64,000 nt of DNA, taken from Blastocystis sp. Blastoise. Its lineage: Eukaryota > Sar > Bigyra > Opalinata > Blastocystidae. Under the pieces are notes generated by a model. It did not search any database, had not been told where the DNA came from, and saw only the letters and a program-made list of their open reading frames with translations. Shown one piece after another: positions 43,481-63,543 of this stretch. The DNA lies in NCBI GenBank assembly GCA_039096225.1, contig JBBPEB010000021.1, forward strand, positions 620,001 to 684,000. The letters run 5' to 3'. Made by a program: the position numbers and the translations under genes. Numbering within the stretch: the stretch's first letter is position 1; each line of letters begins with the position of its first letter.

Positions 43481-44032
43481 AGTTCTTCAATAATTAATAA
43501 ATAATATATTTTTATTTTTTTTTCTCTTTCTCACCACTTCTTCAAATACTTGTGGTTATTTATGAAAAATGACTCAAATTCCAAATTATTTTTTTTTGTG
43601 ACTTTTTCTAACTTGGAATAATTTGTTGTCATGTACTCTTTCTGTATAAAGATGTATTGTTTATTTTAATTTTTTCATTTTTTAAGTCTTTTCTTTTTTA
43701 TTTATAGCTATTATATTCGTATTTATTTCATTTATAACATAAATCAACACATTTGATATTAATTATACTTTATATTCATAATTAATTCAACTAACATCAA
43801 TTATATATAAGAAAATGTTCTTAGTCTTTCTAAACACAAAAACATATCTTGCAAAATAGAAAGAAACAAAAAATTATGGGCAAAATAATATAATTCCCAC
43901 GGTTATCACAAGTATCCTGGGATAAGTCGAGATGCCATTTCTATAAATGAAAATCTTTTTATTCTAATTGTAAAGCGTTTCATCAAACCTTTTCATTAAA
44001 TATAGTAACACTATTTATATTTAAGGATAGGA
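43481..44032. other. Divergent promoter region between GNL3-like and VPS50 genes
   Basis: 550 bp between head-to-head genes. Contains AT-rich DNA with T-runs (43511-43600) and a GC-rich cccacggttatc at about 43896. No transcript-like feature is seen otherwise. Confidence 0.5.
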
Positions 44033-49001
<4,969 letters not shown>

Positions 49002-49717
49002 TAATGCATTTAATTATTATATTCTATATTTTTCTTTCTTTCTCTGTTGTTTGATATATATATATTTTTTTTTTCAGATTATTTCATTTGCTCTTTATTT
49101 ATTTTTACAATTAAAGCTATATAATTTTATATATTGTACATATATTAATTTGTTTATTATATATACTCAAAAATGATATTATAAAAAGAATTCCATGTTT
49201 TTTGCTATATCGAATTATCAAATGGGCAATTATCATTTGAAAAACATGAAATGAAAACATTTTTATTATTCTCAGAAGAGAAACGACTGTATCTTTTCTT
49301 ATAGCGTATAGACATTAAATTCACAGTGTTCATAAACTGTTTAAATCACAAAAGAATAATGTAATCCGATTGATTTGTACTAATAACTATTAAATAATAT
49401 ATTAGATAAGTTATCCGTTTTTCTATACTATGAATAATGCTATTTATACATGTAAGCAATAATCATGTAAAATAATCTATAACTTCACTTAGAAAATACC
49501 AATATCATCAGGAACATCCATTATTGTATATCAATGAAATCATATTTAAACTTCAAAATGTTAGTTATGAATTTATTTAAACTAATCTCAAAAAAAGAGA
49601 AAAATAGATAAAATGTCGATTATTTTAAAATTTCCCTTTGATAATAGAAAAATTCACGAATTATTAGCAATTATTTTAATTTATATATATCTTGTATAAT
49701 ACTGACTTTTCCATACA
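49002..49717. other. Intergenic region between VPS50 and NUP85-like genes
   Basis: 715 bp between co-directional genes. The composition is mixed AT without long repeats. It contains the promoter of the downstream gene. No other feature is seen. Confidence 0.5.
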
Positions 49718-53120
<3,403 letters not shown>

Positions 53121-53768
53121 TAATTATTATACTATAATATATAATCATCATTGTCTTCCTTTCTTTTATATCTTCGTCTATCTATTTTATTGGTATAGAT
53201 AATATATATATATATACAACATATTTATTTATTATTTGTTAGTATTCAAGAAATTGTTTATTTATTTATTTATTTATTAATATGTTATTATTATACAATG
53301 AACACATACTCGCTTTATTATGCAGACTAAGATTTGAAATATACATTATAGACAAGTATAATTGAAATATGAATATACCAACTTTTATAATATAAATAAA
53401 AAGTGAATTAACAGTAAAAAGATGGTGAAAAGAATAAATAACAACAAAATATTAGATTTAAAAAATGAAGTGTTTATATATATGATGTTTTTATTTATAC
53501 ACACAATTACTGACTAAATAATGTCATTATGTGTTTGTAGTTTAAACATAATATAATATATATTTATATGTTGAACATATATATATATATATATATAAAT
53601 TATATAATGTTTACAAAAATGTTTATGTTAGATTTGAAATAGTGTAAAAAAAAGATAGAATAACGTCTTTAAAATAAATATAAATAGCAACCAACTTGTC
53701 ACTATAACAAAAACAACATGTGAATAAAAAAATAGACAATATATAAACTTTTTTATAGCAATAATATG

Positions 53769-53803
<35 letters not shown>

Positions 53804-55409
53804 AATCACAACAGTAATATATAGATAAAAAGAAAAGATAATATAAAAAAATATTTGAAAGAAATGGCATGTAGAAAGTATTATATATATATATAACAAT
53901 AATAAAATAATAATAATAAAGAATAGAAAAATAGCAAAGATCGACTTTTAGATGTATATATACAGGTAGAAAGAAATAAAATAATAGGAATGGAGAAATA
54001 TAAATATGAATATTATATATATATATATAATAAGGACTAAAGGGAAAGCAGAAAATAATGCAAAAAGAAGCAGGGTACAGATATATATATATAAAGATTG
54101 ATAAAAGAATAAGGTAAATTATAAAAAACGATATAAATATTAATAAAATTTATAAAAAAAAAAGTTTAAATAAATATCAATTGAAATATTTAAAAAAATG
54201 ATTAAAAAAAAAGAAATTATATATTATTTAAAAATACATAAGTATTTAAATCTTGAAAATGAAAATAATAAACTGAAATGACAAATTAACAATTTAATAA
54301 AAAAAATAGAATTCACAATTGTATATATATAATTAGATAAAAAAAAACAGAAAAAATATATATAAATATAAAAAAATATATAAATATAAATATATTCATA
54401 ATTGCAAAAAGAGATTGAAATCAAAAACAATATATAATAATATTAAAAAACATATTATAACAATTAATTGATTTTGATATATATATACAATTATATACGT
54501 TAAAATAAAAACGAATGCATTATATATATAATAGTATAGTTACAAAAAATAAATTATCATTTGAAAATGATTAAAAATTCAAATATATATATATACAAAC
54601 AAAAATATATATATATATAATGAAAGAATTTAAAAAAAAATGAAATCGAATAAATAACGAAAAATCATATATATATATATACTCTAATATGATACATAAA
54701 AATGTAAAAAAAATATTTAACAACAATCATATATATATATATATAGAATAGAGTTGTAAAAACAACAATTAAAAAAAAACAGTTGAAAAAAGAAAAATGA
54801 AAAAAAAAATAGTATAATATATATATGTAGAACTATCATTTTCAAGCAAAATAAAAACTCAAATATATCAATAAAAAAAATAAAGAAAACATTTAAATAT
54901 ATATATACATATATATATATAGTCCTTATGAAAAAAATAAGTATAAAAATCATAAGATAATACAGTATATACAAGCATATATATAGGCATATAAATATAT
55001 GTTATAAAAAATTACAAAAAAATTGATTCAAATGATTTTATTAGTAAAAACAATAGAAAACATGGAGAAAATATTGTAAAACCATATATATACATATATA
55101 TAGTAATATATATATATATATATATATATAGAACACATGTAATATATTTGAGTAGGAAAAACATATATTAATAGAAATCAATATATATATATAGAAAACT
55201 TTAAAAACTTGTTATGAAAATAAAACGTAAAAATTGAAAAAAAACAAATGAATTAGAAATAAAATACTTCTAGTATATACAGTAAAAAACATATATATTC
55301 TTATATATATATTATATATAAAGAATATATAATAATGTAAGAGAAATAAAAGTTTCATTATTAGTTATAAACATATATAAATAATAATAATCGAATATAA
55401 TAATAATAT
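53121..55409. other. 2.3-kb convergent intergenic region, very AT-rich
   Basis: Between the converging NUP85-like and pseudokinase genes. Many (TA)n runs of 8-20 units and A-rich tracts; the fraction of G and C looks the lowest in the window. Open frames such as 54224-54430 and 54717-54974 on the minus strand are Phe/Ile/Tyr strings. No gene, tRNA or hairpin terminator is supported. Confidence 0.6.
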
Positions 55410-55588
55410 TTATTCAGGGATGTAAGAAATAGACACAGGTGATTGTAAGGGCATCAGAGGATGAGAAGGATATATAGGTAAAGATTGATTTGGCGGGAGA
55501 ATATGGAGGGAAGAAGGAATAGATGGTGGTAAAGGAAGAAGATAAGAATATTCATAGGATGATGAATGTATATTATTATTATTATTAA

Positions 55589-55645
<57 letters not shown>

Positions 55646-57642
55646 CTGAGATATTATTAATATTATTATTATTATTATAATTAGGAGTAACGTTCACAAT
55701 TATATTATTATTAATGTTATTATTATCATTATTATTGTTAATAACAGTGACAACAGTATTATTATTATTAATAATAGATTTTTTATACTTATCATTATTA
55801 TCCATATTATTATTAATAATTAAATGATTATGATTAAATAAAGAGATAAATTCACTGTTATTATATATAGAAGAAGAAGAAGAATGTGACTGTATTTTGG
55901 TATATACAGGTGACATATGCTTCTTATAAATAGTTTTAGAATGTAAATTAGATATAATCTGATTATTCTTCAATTTATTAGGAGAAGATAAAGATGAAGA
56001 GTATAGATTATAATCACGGGAATTATTGAGATTTAAAGGGGATAGAGAAATATCTAGAGGTAACGACAGATCGTTAAATGAAAAAGAACTTCTTTTAGAA
56101 GAAGAATCTGTTTCAATAAATGTATTATCAGAGTTATTATTAGAGTTATTTGTTGGAGTTCTATTGGTATAATCAATAGATAAATCGTAATTATTATTTA
56201 TTTGAATAATAGTATCATTAATATTACTATTAGTTATTTTAGGAGTATTATATAAGGGAGGAGAAGTAATAGAATTTAAAGGGATTACTGCAACTATAGG
56301 AGAGAAAGAAGAGATATTTAGAGTAGATATACATGGATCTATAGTTTTAGTATGGGTAGTAATATCAATATTATTATTCATAGTAATATTATTATTATTA
56401 TTATTATTATTTATTTTATTATTATTATTTCGTTTATTTACATTATTATTAATATTATTATTTCTACTATTTACATTATTGTTAATATTAACATTATGAT
56501 GAGTAGAAATAGAAGGGAATGAATTAAAAAACATTGAAGATTCATAACAAGAAGAAGAAGATGATGAATTTATATAGTTATTCGATTGAAACGATTGATG
56601 AAATAATAATGGAGATAATGAAATAGAATCAGTATTATTAGTATTATATTTCTTAGGTATTAAGTTATTGACTATATTATGATTTGGATTTATATATATA
56701 TTTACAGGATTTGATGGAGATATCATAGAAGAATGTATAGAAGATTCTTTAGAAGAAGTATATAGTTCTGAGCAAGGAGATTGAATTGATGGTATATAAT
56801 GTTTTGTAACAATAGAAGGTGATATATCAATTGAATTACTTGAAATATCATTTGAAATATCATTTGAAATATCATTTGAATTACTTGAAATATCAATTGA
56901 AATATTACTTGAAATATCATTTGAAATATCATTTGAAATATTACTTGAAATATCATTTGAAATATTATTAGAAATATTATTAGAAATATTATGAGAATCA
57001 CTAGATTCACGGGAATTTGAATAAATCGGAGAGGGTGTTGCTATTGATATATTATCGAAAGATGAAGAAGAAGAAATAAATGATTTATTTCGATTACATA
57101 AAGATGAATCTATATATATATAAGTTGTAGAAAACAATAATTATATATAATAGAGTAATAGATGATAATACAATATATATTATTATTATTATTATTTATA
57201 TAAATATACTTAAAAAATCATCATTAATAATATTTGTATAATTAGTTCGTAGATATTCTTGTTTATTTTGAATATATATAAATAAAGGGGATTCAATATA
57301 CATAGAAAGAAGTGCGGTAATCGAAGGGCGGGAATCTTCTGACCATTGAAAAATAATCGTGAATATTGACACGAAAAATGATATTTTAGATTCTAATTCC
57401 TATATATATGTATAATTATTAATATATATATATATATACAGGGTTATCAAGATAATAATTTTGGAAATAGCTGTGAACAGTGTTTGAAATAGATTTAGAA
57501 TTCGGCTGAATCGTAGAATTCTAATAGAATATAATAATATAATTATTAAATATAATATATATATACTTTTAATAAATAATTCTTAGTACCATTCGTATTA
57601 ATTTCACAATTGAAATAAACCATACACTCTGGATGTGACTAT

Positions 57643-57689
<47 letters not shown>

Positions 57690-59370
57690 TTCAATAAATG
57701 ATGTAGAAGGTATTCCAAGGTATTGTATATATATATAGAAATATTCTTCTTTAGATCCAGAAATAGGAAACAAGGGAACTCCTATCAATAATTGATACTA
57801 TATATACATATATAATAAATAAATAATAAAAAAAATATATAATGAATATAAAAAAAAATAAAACAAAAAAAAATAAGAATAAAATAATAAAATAAAACAA
57901 AAATAAAACATTAAATAAACTATTAATACATATATATACAAGTATGCATCCTAGACTCCAGATATCAAATTTTTCATTAATACTATTTGTAAATAATGTT
58001 TCAGGTGGACAATTATTATTATATATAAATGAGTCATCTAAAATAGGGACAATACAATTGATATTAGTATATATAGAAGTTAGACTTAATAGTTGTAATG
58101 ATAAATTATATTGATTCTTTATAAGTAAATGCTCTAATGATAACACAGAATATACACAATTACTATTATGAAGAGAATAAAAAATATCTAATAACTATAT
58201 ATAGATAAGCATTAATAAATAATAACATAGAATACAATATATTTTTATTTTAAAAAAATAATACTATTAAATATATATATATATATATATACCTGTGAAT
58301 AAATATATAAAACAAGGTCTTCATGAATACCGCGGTTATTATTAGAAACAATAAGTTCATTTAATGTCATATACAGCTTTTCATACACAATACACACGAA
58401 TGAATGATATTCAAATATGTAAGACATGTTAAAGAATATATATATGTTATTATTATATATAATATAATAAAATAGAATAAATTGAATAAGAAATAGAATA
58501 AGAAATTGAATAATAAATAGAATAAGAAATTGAATAATAAATAGAATAATAAATAGAATAATAAATAGAATAATATATAGAATAATACTATATTCAAAGG
58601 ATATATCAATATACTGTATAAAATAATGTTCACAGAATGGTTGTTGTGGAGATAATACTTCGTTTAATTTAGATACATAGGATTCCTATATATATATAAT
58701 AATCATTTTTATTATTATTATTATGATAATAATAATAAAGATAATAAAAAAAAAAATAATAATAATACAATAAAATAGCAATAATAATATATATACAGAT
58801 CCTAAAAAAGATTCTTTCCTTTTTGGTACTTTAATAATAACTTGAATATTAAATTGATCATCAAAAGCAGAATAAAAAACACTGTGATCCGTCTATATAT
58901 ATAAATATATATAAATATTTATAAATATATATAAATATTTATACATATAAATACATAAAAATACATAAAAATACATAAAAATACATATAAATAGCATCCT
59001 ATTTAAAAAAATAATAATAAATCAATAAACAAAAAAAGAAACATAATAAATGAATACTTTTTTAATTAAAGAATGAATTTGATATCTATCGAAAAGAATT
59101 TGTCGAGACTCAAAATGACAAAAACCTTCTTGTTCTAAATTTCTATGTAATATCGAAAGATTAAAAAAATAGGAATAATAAGCTCAGCTATATACTTATA
59201 AAAATCTTGTTGTGGTTCATTGTTTGAAGAACATAAAAAAATCTAGTACAATGAATTATGATATAAATGGTAAATACATCGTTTGTGTTTGAGTTACTAT
59301 GAACTGAGGTATCATTAGAACCAATCGTAGGCATTTCATAAAGCCAATCATTTTGAAACTGAGACAACAT
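55410..59370 (-). CDS. DYRK-like pseudokinase with long Asn/Ser-rich C-terminal tail
   Basis: Start MLSQFQNDWLYEMPTIGSND at 59370. Kinase fold: ESRQILFDRYQIHSLIKKTD (where a glycine loop should be, no GxGxxG), IQVIIKVPKR (beta-3 Lys kept), ESYVSKLNEVLS (alpha-C), EYHSFVCIVYEKLYMTLNEL (DYRK-like hinge). The catalytic loop reads NCVYSVLSLEHLLIKN in place of HRDLKPENIL, and the DFG position reads LLSLTSIYTN. APE is PPETLFTN, followed by NEKFDIWSLGCILVYQLL, then QYLGIPSTSFIE (DYRK-like). So the catalytic Asp and the DFG Asp are absent. From about 57140 to 55410 a single exon encodes Ser/Asn/Ile repeats (ISNDISNDIS, long poly-Asn). One N-lobe intron is U12 AT-AC. Stop TAA at 55410-55412. Probably a scaffold or regulator (inference). 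Confidence 0.75.
58419..58604 (-). other. U12-type AT-AC intron in pseudokinase gene
   Basis: On the minus strand: donor ATATCCTTT (the full consensus, at 58604 going down to 58596), branch-like TTCTTTAAC (58436-58428, branch A 58429), terminal AC at 58420-58419, 10 nt from branch A to the end; 186 nt, phase 0. Splicing joins HYFIQYID to IFEYHSFVCIVYEKL, the expected kinase hinge text. The intron body is a tandem AATAGAATAAGAAATTG-like array. Confidence 0.88.
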
Positions 59371-60081
59371 TTGTTTAACTTATAATAATCAATTGAATTC
59401 CTCTGTAAATTATGATAATAGACTTCATGGGTTATAAGAAGTGAAAATAATTAAAGTGAATATCCATCAATCATTTATCACTTTATCATGTATACATACT
59501 TTATATAAGAAAATTGATCTGTAAGTATATCTGATTCAATTGTTGTATATAAGAAGTAGAATCTCAAATTCTATCACTAGTCTCTTTCTATTTAAAAAAT
59601 ATTATTTTTAAATCTGGAAGAGTACCATAAATATTTCCTAGAATAAATGTAGGGAATCTAGAAAATATAATAATTAGGTCCTGGAAAAAAGAATGAGGGG
59701 GAAATCCGTCAGTGGTCTATTTTTTTGAAAAATACCGGAAATGATTCGATAATCATTTTTTGTAATGTATATTATTGGATGAACGAGTTTCAATAGGTAC
59801 CTTACAAAACTACTTTTCTGTGTCTCAACAAATGGTCCCTAATATTAAAAAACTCACATGGAAGACGATACGAAAGCCACTATTTGAATTATTCATTTTA
59901 TTCAATTATGAATAATCTCAATAAAAACAATATGTCCATGAGAATCTCCATGACAAAAAAATAATGAGAAACCATGATAAAAATATCATTATTTTTTATT
60001 CAATTGTTTTCTTGTCAATTGTAATATGTGTGTATCGTCTAAGATAGTTGAATCTCCATTATTTTATGTTTAGTAAGAAAT
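59371..60081. other. Divergent intergenic region
   Basis: 710 bp between head-to-head genes (pseudokinase and small TM protein). The composition is mixed with no repeats. It should hold both promoters. No other feature is supported. Confidence 0.5.
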
Positions 60082-60792
60082 ATGTGCGATATAAATCCAA
60101 ATAAAAAAAGATTAGTTGCAACTTCAATAGGATTGCTAAGGTATGTGCTTTTTTTTATTTTATGTTATGTAGTTTAGTCTATTTGTTGCATGACTTATCA
60201 TTTCTTGTTTTCATTATTTTGAATTGTTGACAAAACAAAAATTGTGGAATAAGTGCATTAAAACTGTTATTTTGCATGAGAAACACCTTTATTTTAGGAG
60301 AAAGTGTGTCTTATTCTCCTATTTGTATATAATACTGATATTAGTTTCCGGATAACATTGAAAATTCAAATTCAAATTACGAATTTGAATTTTTTCTTTG
60401 GATTTTAAGAAATATTTCTAGAAATTGCTTCAAAGAAAATTACTAAGAAAAACTTGGCAATACAAAGAAACGAATTTTTTTTGTTTTCTTTTTTTATTCT
60501 TTTGAATTAAAGATATATATATATTAAAATGGCTTCTATTTTTGATTTATTCAGTCAAGTTGAGACTGTTCTACCATTTCCAAAATTAATTTTATTTTTT
60601 GTTCTTCTTTCTGTCACTTTGACAAGTTTGTATATATATCTTACTATTCAAGAAATAAAAGAAGAGCGAGAAGAAAAGCAAAGAAAAGCATTACTTGAGC
60701 AAAAAGATACTATAAAAGAAACAAAAAATGTTTCAAAAACTCAATCAAATAAAAATATGAATAAAAAAAGAAAGCAAGTTAAGAAGAACTAG
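60082..60792 (+). CDS. Small single-pass membrane protein with charged cytosolic tail
   Basis: The exon from 60513 to 60792 contains MASIFDLFSQVETVLPFPK, one TM helix (LILFFVLLSVTLTSLYIYL), and a Lys/Glu-rich coiled tail (IQEIKEEREEKQRKALLEQK) ending in a very basic KKRKQVKKN. Stop TAG at 60790-60792, the only TAG stop I found. An upstream open exon (60082-60140, MCDINPNKKRLVATSIGLLR) ends at a perfect GTATGT donor. It joins in frame to the acceptor TTAAAG at 60512, adding 24 residues before the Met at 60529. I give the longer gene but cannot decide between the two starts. Not assigned to a family. An ER or tail-oriented membrane protein is a guess. Confidence 0.6.
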
Positions 60793-61042
60793 AAAATATG
60801 ATGATATGCACAATAATTGATTAAATAGTGTTGTTATAACTAGGATTGTTATGTGAGTTTATTTATGAATTTTTATTGTATTGTTTTTCTTTTTTTTTAT
60901 TATGTTGTTTTTCTTTTTTATATAATAATATTAATTTACTGAAGATAACACTATTATAGATAAATGAATCAAGAATAAATAAAAGATTAATAAAAAATAT
61001 ATATTTTTATTACAAAAGAATTAGAAGAACAATAATATATAT
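60793..61042. other. Short convergent intergenic region
   Basis: 250 bp between converging genes with T-rich 3' flank (60888-60920) after the TM gene. Nothing else is seen. Confidence 0.5.
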
Positions 61043-63038
61043 TTAATTATGTCCTTCAGGTTGTTGTTGAGTAATACAATGAATATTACCACCACCTAAT
61101 AAAATTTCTCTAGTAAAAATTTGAACAACAGTTTTTTCAGGGAAAAGTTCTTCAAAGATTTTCTTAGCCATCTATAGAATATATAGATATATAATAATAA
61201 TAATAATTAAGAATATTATTTAGGATAATTAATTTTTAAGTGTATAATGATTAGAAAATAATAATAATATATTAATAAATACAATAATAAGAATAATATA
61301 ATACTATAAATATAATAAATAAAATGAATATAGCAAATAATACTATAATATAATAATAAATATTTGATCTTCTTTAACATTATATCCAGGTAAAATAACA
61401 GCATCATTAGCAAAGTAGAAATTAGCGTAAGAACCAGGAAGACGTTGACCTTCTTCTCTTCCTATAGTACCTTCTTCTTCTTCTATACCATCAATTTCAT
61501 CCTACATAGATTAATAATTATATTTATATATATTGATTAATTAATTAATATTTATATAGTTTAATTAATAAATAAATATATATAGTTTAATTAATATATA
61601 TAATAATTAAAAAAATATAAATAATAATAATAAAAAAGTATATAATTTAAAAAAAAATGAAGAAAGACAAACAAATAACACATAAATACCTTTTGTCTAA
61701 TAAGACCAGTAGGAATATATAATTTATGAATTTTAATATATCTTCCACAAGCATCTTGTTCTTGTTTCAGTACATTTTCAGCTTCTCTACATATTTCATA
61801 TTGAGGGTCTTGAATATCATCAGTCCAAGCCATAACGACTTCACCTGGTTTTACATATACACAGAAATTATCAACATGACCATTGGTATCAACATCACCA
61901 TATAAACCACGAGGGAACCAAATTACCTAGAATAGAACAAGATTATTATATAATCATATATTGAAGAAGTACATAAAGACAATTAAATATATTCTTAAAC
62001 ATTATTTTATAATGTATATATAAAAGCAATAGTAAAATAAAGAAGAACAAAAAGAAATATAATTTAAAAAAAAATAATAAATAAATAAATAAAATAAATA
62101 AAATAATAATATTAAAAAAAACATATTAAATAATAAATAAAATAATAATTATAAAAAAAACATAATAAATAATAAATAAAATAATAATATAAAAAACATA
62201 ATAAATAATAATTAAAATAATAATTAAAAAAACTTACCTTTTTAAGATTAAACATAGTTTTTAAATTATTTTCAATTTCTTGTTTAGTTAAAGAAGGATT
62301 ACGATTATGATTTAATAAGCATTCTTCTGTAGTTAATAAAGTACCTTCTCCATCAACAGAAATAGATCCACCTTCTAAAATCATTTGTTGTTTATAACGT
62401 TCTAAACGTTCAATATTACATATTTTATTAGGTATACTATTATCATCACTCCAATCATCATAGCAACCACCTTCTAAACCACCCCAAGCATTAAATTCCC
62501 AATCAGTACCACGAACTATACCCTCCTTATTCATTACAAAGATAGGAGCTAGAAATATACAAGAATTATTATTTATAGTATAAAAATAATAGTTATTAGA
62601 TATAGATTCTTATCATTTTTAGAAAATTTATTATATATATATATTATTTTTATTATAAGAATGATATTTAATATATATATTATTGTTATCTTAACTATGA
62701 AATATCTTATCAATAATATAAATAAAAAAAACGTTATAAAATGAAAACATACCAGTATCTCTAAACCAAGAATCATTTTGAGACATTTCAATGACTCTAA
62801 CATTCTTATCAAGAATAGAACGAGCATATTCAAATTGTTCCTTAGGAGCACAAACAGTAACAGGTTCAAAACGAGCAATAGCATTAGCTACATCAGCAAA
62901 ATTAAGTTGAGCATACTTAGCATTACATCTCCAATTATCAGGACGAACAGGGAAACCCATCCAAGTTTGTTTATGTTTCGACCATTCAGCAGGCATGAAA
63001 AAGCTATCTTTAACAGGAGTAGAATTCACAATTGACAT
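61043..63038 (-). CDS. Agmatine deiminase / peptidyl-arginine-deiminase-family enzyme
   Basis: PPAD/AgDI family: converts agmatine to N-carbamoylputrescine plus ammonia. Start [20 protein letters not shown] at 63038. Family order seen: [20 protein letters not shown], then SWFRDTAPIFVMN (usual FRDTGP; here Gly is Ala), [54 protein letters not shown], then [15 protein letters not shown]. The C-terminus has [37 protein letters not shown] and [13 protein letters not shown] with the catalytic Cys. All expected catalytic segments are present, so the enzyme looks functional. Five exons. The last intron (61172-61363) has no GT donor and reads AT...AG. Stop TAA 61043-61045. The family is mostly bacterial and plant, so lateral origin is possible. 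Confidence 0.92.
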
Positions 63039-63543
63039 TATCTTTTAGAGAATTATAATCAACAATAGAATGAATAAAAGAATTGACCATTTTTTTCTTG
63101 ATAAAAACAAAGTCTGGTTTTCCTTTATTTGTTTATGTTTCTTGAGTTTCCCATGGAAACATGTCATTTCTTCATTGATATTTGAAAAAAAACAGCCATT
63201 CAAAAAAAAGAAATTCTCCTATTGAACTAATAGAATCAGAGAAAATTTGTCAATAAAAATACATAAAAAAATTGTTTCCATTTTACATCATTATGTACTA
63301 AAAATAATTATTTATCTTTAATATACAAATCTTTGTTGCGTATTTGTGAATACTAATAAATATACACAAATATTTTTCAGTTTATAAAATAATATTAGAA
63401 AAAAACATAAACAACACATGCAAATCACAGTAGTTTTTTTAATTGGCTTATAACCAAAATAAATGATATATATTACAATAAAAAGAATTTTTTTACAGTA
63501 CGTGCTTTATTATTTTCATGCAGATTGGTTAATATTTTTGAAT
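63039..63543. other. Intergenic region upstream of agmatine deiminase
   Basis: 500 bp holding the agmatine deiminase promoter and the 3' flank of the DPF-repeat gene. No gene is seen. Confidence 0.5.

Noticed and set aside
54224-54974. Minus-strand hydrophobic open frames
   Set aside because: Low-complexity Phe/Tyr/Ile strings in (TA)n-rich DNA, no exon signals.
56723-57010. Repeated IFQMIFQ minus-strand frame
   Set aside because: Shifted frame of the ISNDIS repeats of the pseudokinase tail.
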